From JAYYZW01 sp965217605 (GTDB lineage: Bacteria > Pseudomonadota > Gammaproteobacteria > Ga0077536): a stretch of 64,000 bases of DNA. The stretch is taken from assembly GCA_965217605.1 (NCBI GenBank), contig CBDCJB010000003.1, positions 310,001 to 374,000 of the forward strand, written 5' to 3'. Both the position numbers and the translations under genes were made by a program. Position 1 is the stretch's first letter, and every line of letters starts with the position of its first letter. This document shows positions 60,409 through 64,000 of the stretch, piece after piece. The notes under the pieces are model-generated. The model was not told the DNA's origin, searched no databases, and saw only the letters and a list, made by a program, of their open reading frames with translations.

Positions 60409-61401
60409 GTGGATGCAGCCCACCCCTTCGACCGGTTGACGCCGGATTTCGTCCTTGCCGCAGTCGAGTCGAAGGGCTACGTGCCTGACGGCCGGCTACT
60501 CGCGCTCAACAGTTACGAAAACCGCGTCTATCAAGTCGGCGTCGACGGCGCGGAGCCATTGATCGCGAAGTTCTACCGGCCCGGGCGGTGGAGCGATGCG
60601 CAGATCCGTGAGGAACACGAATTATGCTTCGATCTGGCTGCGCAGGATCTGCCCGTGGTCGCGCCTTTGGGCGAGGGCGCATCGTCGAGCCTGAGTCACT
60701 TCGAGGACTTCCGCGTCGCGCTCTATCTGCGCCGCGGGGGGCGGGCCCCGGAGTTGGACGTCGAAGACAACCTTCGCATCATGGGCCGCTTCCTGGCGCG
60801 CATGCATACCGTCGGCGCGGGTCATCCGTTCGAGCACCGCCCGGCGATCAGTATCCAGTCGTTCGGTTCACAAAGCGTTGATTTCGTCAGTCGCCAATGC
60901 ATCCCTGCGGATCTGCGCTCGGCCTATGACAGTTTGACGGCGGATCTATTGCGCTTATGTGAGGATCGGTTCGACATGTGTGCGAGCGTTCGCTCCATTC
61001 GAGTCCACGGCGACTGCCACGCGGGAAACGTGTTGTGGCGTGATGACGCACCGCATTTCGTCGATTTTGACGACGCCCGTATGGCGCCGGCGGTGCAGGA
61101 CGTGTGGATGCTGTTGTCGGGGCATGCGGAGGAACAGCGCCGCCAGCTCGACGTCATTATGGAAGGCTACCTCGAATTCGCTGATTTCGATCGGCTTGAA
61201 ATGGTCTTGATCGAGGCACTGCGCACCTTGCGCATGCTGCACTACGCTGCCTGGCTGGCGCGGCGTTGGGACGATCCCGCTTTTCCACTCGCCTTCCCGT
61301 GGTTCAATACCCAGGCCTATTGGGAACGACACGTGTTGGAGTTACGGGAACAGTTCGCCGAACTGTCGGAACCGATGTGGGCTGGAGAAGTGCTACATTA
61401 G
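60409..61401 (+). CDS. SrkA/YihE-like serine/threonine protein kinase
   Basis: This 330-residue protein of the stress-response kinase A family starts at a GTG 3 nt after the upstream gene. N-lobe features are LNSYENRVYQVGVDGAEPLIAKFYRPGRWS (Lys in IAKFYRP) and the E of EEHELCFDL. The catalytic loop is HGDCHAGNVLW (Asp and Asn), and the metal-binding VDFDDARMAPAVQDVWML follows, as in YihE and other APH-type kinases. It probably protects against envelope or oxidative stress, but the substrate proteins are unknown. Confidence 0.9.
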   Translation: MDAAHPFDRLTPDFVLAAVESKGYVPDGRLLALNSYENRVYQVGVDGAEPLIAKFYRPGRWSDAQIREEHELCFDLAAQDLPVVAPLGEGASSSLSHFEDFRVALYLRRGGRAPELDVEDNLRIMGRFLARMHTVGAGHPFEHRPAISIQSFGSQSVDFVSRQCIPADLRSAYDSLTADLLRLCEDRFDMCASVRSIRVHGDCHAGNVLWRDDAPHFVDFDDARMAPAVQDVWMLLSGHAEEQRRQLDVIMEGYLEFADFDRLEMVLIEALRTLRMLHYAAWLARRWDDPAFPLAFPWFNTQAYWERHVLELREQFAELSEPMWAGEVLH

Positions 61402-61429
61402 CGATCCGCAAGGGAGGGGGATCAGCGGC

Positions 61430-61810
61430 ATGCAGGAGGGTGACGAACGCCCCCGCGAAAACGGCAGCAAACTCGTTGGATTGTTCACGGGCATTGGCCT
61501 CGCGATTGCGCTGCTCGCCGTCTTCGGTATCGGATTATCGGGTCGGGCCACCTCGATGGTCATTCTGTTCTGGTGCGGATGGGGCGTCATTACGGCCTCG
61601 ATGCTGGTGGGCCTCTGCATGGTCAAGGCGCCATGGCCCCTGGACGGCCCGCTGAAGGTCATTCAGTTCGGCATTGCCACGGTGATCCTCGGTTTTGCGA
61701 TGGAATACATGTCCGGCGCCTCGATGCGACCGTTGTGGAGCTTCGGTGCGGCGACCATGTTCGGCGGTATCGGCTGGGCCTTATGGGCGATCGGCGGGAT
61801 GCGGCAATAG
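61430..61810 (+). CDS. Small four-pass membrane protein of unknown function
   Basis: This 126-residue hydrophobic protein has four predicted membrane segments (about 15-35, 42-64, 74-94, 101-121). It begins with a charged leader (MQEGDERPREN). The ATG is preceded by AGGGAGGGGG. No conserved family was recognised. It lies 28 bp after the SrkA-like kinase and may share its transcript. Confidence 0.6.
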   Translation: MQEGDERPRENGSKLVGLFTGIGLAIALLAVFGIGLSGRATSMVILFWCGWGVITASMLVGLCMVKAPWPLDGPLKVIQFGIATVILGFAMEYMSGASMRPLWSFGAATMFGGIGWALWAIGGMRQ

Positions 61811-61898
61811 GTAAAGAACATCGTTTGCGCCGCGCGCGAACGCATTATTTCAGTTTTTTCCATTACCCCGATGCTTACATCCGGGATCGAGGTGCGAG

Positions 61899-62366
61899 AT
61901 GTTCGCCGACAAAGTGTATGACTCGATGGCAGCAACCGAGATCATCGGGCTGCATGAATTCCTCGAAGACTGGTTCACCGGTCGTTGCGAGAACGATGAT
62001 CCCGCGTGGAAGGAACGGCTGTTGCAGCGCTTCACTGATGATTTCCATATTTTCATGCCGGCCGGGGTGCTGTTGACCGGCAGTGGCCTATGGGATCCTC
62101 TACGTGCGGAACACGGACGTAACCCGGATTTCAAGATCAATATCAGAAAGATTGAACGAGGCGCTGCGCTGGGTGAGGGTGTTACGGTGTGGACTTATGA
62201 GGAATGGCAGCGCAATGCCCTCAACGCAACGCCGCCGGACAACGGCCGCGGATCGAGCGTCGTGTTCGTGGATGATGCGTCGACACCGACCGGTTTGAAA
62301 TGGGCGCACGTGCACGAGACCTGGTTGCCGGGCGAAATCATCGCTGCAGATCCTTTCGACTGGTGA
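61899..62366 (+). CDS. NTF2/SnoaL-like fold protein of unknown function
   Basis: This 155-residue protein shows a cone-shaped NTF2-like pattern: an N-terminal helical part (IIGLHEFLEDWFTGR), a strand pair with DDFHIFMPAGVLLTGSGLWDPL, and GVTVWTYEEWQRNAL and WAHVHETWLPG at the end. Members of this fold are ketosteroid-isomerase- or SnoaL-like and serve diverse roles; the reaction is not known. No signal peptide. It is followed 55 bp later by cysteine synthase on the same strand. Confidence 0.6.
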   Translation: MFADKVYDSMAATEIIGLHEFLEDWFTGRCENDDPAWKERLLQRFTDDFHIFMPAGVLLTGSGLWDPLRAEHGRNPDFKINIRKIERGAALGEGVTVWTYEEWQRNALNATPPDNGRGSSVVFVDDASTPTGLKWAHVHETWLPGEIIAADPFDW

Positions 62367-62420
62367 ACTCAACATGCAAATAAAACTCGAACTATAAAGA
62401 GGACCGGGAGAATTCTTGCC

Positions 62421-63377
62421 ATGCCCTATTACGATGACAACTCACTGTCCATTGGCAACACGCCATTGGTGAAATTGAACCGCGTAATCGATCCGAGCAA
62501 AGCGACCGTGCTCGCCAAGATCGAAGGACGCAATCCGGCTTATTCGGTGAAATGCCGCATCGGCGCTTCGATGATCTGGGATGCCGAAGAGAAGGGCTTG
62601 TTGAAGCCGGGGGTGGAAGTCGTGGAACCGACCAGCGGCAATACCGGTATCGCCCTGGCCTATGTGTGCGCCGCGCGCGGCTATAAGCTCACCTTGACGA
62701 TGCCGGAGACGATGAGCTTGGAGCGCCGCAAGGTCTTGAAGGCCTTCGGTGCGGATCTGGTGCTGACCGAGGGACCCAAAGGCATGAAGGGCGCGGTTGC
62801 GAAGGCCGAGGAGATCGCGGCGAGCGATCCCGATAAATATTATCTGCCACAGCAGTTCGAGAATCCGGCGAATCCGGCCATCCATGAGAAAACCACGGGG
62901 CCTGAGATCTGGGAGCAAACGGATGGCGCCATCGATGTGCTCGTCTCCGGGGTCGGCACCGGTGGCACGATCACCGGCATTTCTCGTTACATCAAGAACA
63001 CGCGCGGCAAAGCGATCACCTCGATCGCGGTCGAACCCGAGGCCAGCCCCATCATCACCCAGTCGCTGGCGGGCGAGGCGCTGAAGCCGGCGCCGCATAA
63101 GATCCAGGGCATCGGCGCGGGCTTCATTCCCGGCACGCTGGATTTGTCCATGGTCGACCGCGTCGAACGCGTATCCAACGAGGAATCGGTCGAAATGGGG
63201 CGGCGCCTCGCGACCGAGGAGGGCATTCTGTCAGGGATCTCCTGCGGCGCCGCGGCCGTGGTTGCGAAACGCGTGTCCGAGGAAGCGGCTTTTGCGGGCA
63301 AGACCATCGTGGTGATCCTGCCGGACGCTGGCGAACGTTATCTGACGAGCGTGATGTTCGAAGATATCGAGGTGTAA
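62421..63377 (+). CDS. cysK: Cysteine synthase (O-acetylserine sulfhydrylase family)
   Basis: This 318-residue PLP enzyme has NTPLVKLNRV, the PLP Lys in AYSVKCRIGA (about residue 42), the substrate loop EPTSGNTGIALAYV, the PLP-phosphate-binding GVGTGGTITGI and the C-terminal SGISCGAAA. It forms cysteine from O-acetylserine and sulfide. The CysK versus CysM distinction is not certain, but the length and IQGIGAGFIP fit CysK. It ends 11 bp before the convergent cyclic-nucleotide-binding gene. Confidence 0.92.
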   Translation: MPYYDDNSLSIGNTPLVKLNRVIDPSKATVLAKIEGRNPAYSVKCRIGASMIWDAEEKGLLKPGVEVVEPTSGNTGIALAYVCAARGYKLTLTMPETMSLERRKVLKAFGADLVLTEGPKGMKGAVAKAEEIAASDPDKYYLPQQFENPANPAIHEKTTGPEIWEQTDGAIDVLVSGVGTGGTITGISRYIKNTRGKAITSIAVEPEASPIITQSLAGEALKPAPHKIQGIGAGFIPGTLDLSMVDRVERVSNEESVEMGRRLATEEGILSGISCGAAAVVAKRVSEEAAFAGKTIVVILPDAGERYLTSVMFEDIEV

Positions 63378-63388
63378 TTCTCCCCGAT

Positions 63389-64000
63389 TTAACCGTCCGC
63401 GCGTTGCGCCGCTGCTTTACGCAATCCTTCCCCGATGGCGGGGCACAACGCGACGGCTTCCTCCACTTCTCCGCGGCTCAGTTCATACAATGCGCAAGCG
63501 GTCGCGGCACGGCAGGTTGCGATACGGGGTTCGTCGCGCAGGATAGCGATCTCGCCGAAGAAATCGCCGGGAAACAAGGTCGCGAGTTCGCTGTCCTCGC
63601 CATTGTCCTCGTGACGCAGGACGCGCACGACGCCGCGTGCGATGAAATACATAATCGAGCCGGTTTCGCCCTGGCGGATGATGTCGTCGCCGGGTGCGAC
63701 GGTGACCGGTTTCAGGCGGGACACGATCTGCGCGACGTCGGTGGTTGGCGCATCGGCGAAAAACGGTACCTTTTTAAGCAATTCCGACGGATCGACGTCC
63801 AGCGCCGCCACGGTGACCCCACCCAGTCTGCGGATCCGCGCGTCGAACTCCTCCAGCAATTCCTCACCCAAGCCATGGGGCAGGGCGCCGTTGTGGACAT
63901 GCCCTTCGATCGCGTCGCGCTCGACGCGAAGGATCAAGCGTTCGGCCAGGCGCTGTTGCATGGCGGCTACGAATTCCGGAAACTGCTCCGCCCAGTCGTC
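63389..64000 (-). CDS. Cyclic-nucleotide-binding C-terminal part of a larger protein (cut by window edge)
   Basis: A cyclic-nucleotide-binding domain spans most of the visible 203 residues, with the signature TLFPGDFFGEIAILRDEPRIATCRA, which has the phosphate-binding GE and R. An ATG at 63961 is possible, but the frame is open to the window edge (DDWAEQFPEFVAA before it). The preceding helical stretch (ERLILRVERDAIEGHV) resembles the tail of NhaP-type cation:proton antiporters that carry this domain. It is therefore probably the C-terminus of a transporter regulated by cAMP or cGMP. Confidence 0.75.
   Translation of the reverse strand, partial: DDWAEQFPEFVAAMQQRLAERLILRVERDAIEGHVHNGALPHGLGEELLEEFDARIRRLGGVTVAALDVDPSELLKKVPFFADAPTTDVAQIVSRLKPVTVAPGDDIIRQGETGSIMYFIARGVVRVLRHEDNGEDSELATLFPGDFFGEIAILRDEPRIATCRAATACALYELSRGEVEEAVALCPAIGEGLRKAAAQRADG

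Noticed and set aside
1..64000. tRNA or rRNA genes
   Set aside because: No cloverleaf-type sequence with a TTCGA-type arm or rRNA-like segment was recognised by eye; small RNAs cannot be excluded without a model search.

Overview
This 64 kb window reads as chromosomal DNA of a high-GC, probably gammaproteobacterial, aerobic and catabolically versatile organism. The clues are a DUF1302/DUF1329 outer-membrane pair, an SrkA-type kinase, REP-like hairpins, proteobacterial IS families and an integron-type cassette array. No rRNA, tRNA, ribosomal-protein gene or CRISPR array was found, so the taxonomy is inference. Several enzyme families (luciferase-like oxidoreductases, hydantoinases, amidases, type III CoA-transferases, a CO-dehydrogenase-like hydroxylase) suggest an organism living on organic acids, amides and lactams.

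Positions 1-5481 are an accessory island of lower GC. It holds the remains of an integron gene-cassette array: one complete attC site (4752-4861), one attC split by an IS4-family element (4045-4149 plus 2695-2709), and a cassette-boundary core site (5475-5481). Cassette genes start 16-19 nt after the recombination site. No integrase gene is present. Three cassettes carry members of one family of short membrane-anchored proteins and a fourth carries an AlbA_2-type fragment. IS1595, IS3 and IS4 elements have truncated and rearranged the array.

Positions 5582-28392 hold metabolic genes. They include two metallo-beta-lactamase-fold hydrolases, two amidases, cupins, folD, and a tightly coupled operon (10412-14719) of CoA-transferase, MaoC hydratase, acyl-CoA dehydrogenase, second MaoC and malyl-CoA-lyase-like enzyme that suggests breakdown of a branched C5 dicarboxylate. 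A decayed luciferase-like oxidoreductase, a GST, acetoacetyl-CoA synthetase, a cytosine-deaminase-like amidohydrolase, a crotonase and a three-subunit molybdenum hydroxylase follow.

Positions 28683-35142 (minus strand) form a likely operon: luciferase-like oxidoreductase, TauD-type dioxygenase, an unknown Cys-containing protein, and the two hydantoinase/oxoprolinase subunits, ending at a hairpin terminator. DAHP synthase is divergent from it. Positions 36379-41799 hold an acyl-CoA ligase and a two-gene glycosylation unit: a GT2 glycosyltransferase fused to membrane segments and a methyltransferase, followed by an STT3-like membrane protein. Positions 41962-46451 form an envelope cluster (beta-barrel, DUF1329, His-rich lipoprotein, DUF5667 protein).

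Positions 46498-64000 hold a GFA-family protein, two abutting MITE-like elements, a beta-lactamase-family hydrolase, nitronate monooxygenase, a giant PAS/GAF/GGDEF/EAL protein, a CoA-transferase, a hotdog thioesterase and an AhpD-like protein. Then comes a TPP riboswitch controlling thiC, whose 3' end overlaps a class III nucleotide cyclase gene. After a second MITE copy come another luciferase-like oxidoreductase, an SrkA-like kinase, small proteins, cysteine synthase, and a cyclic-nucleotide-binding protein that runs off the right edge.
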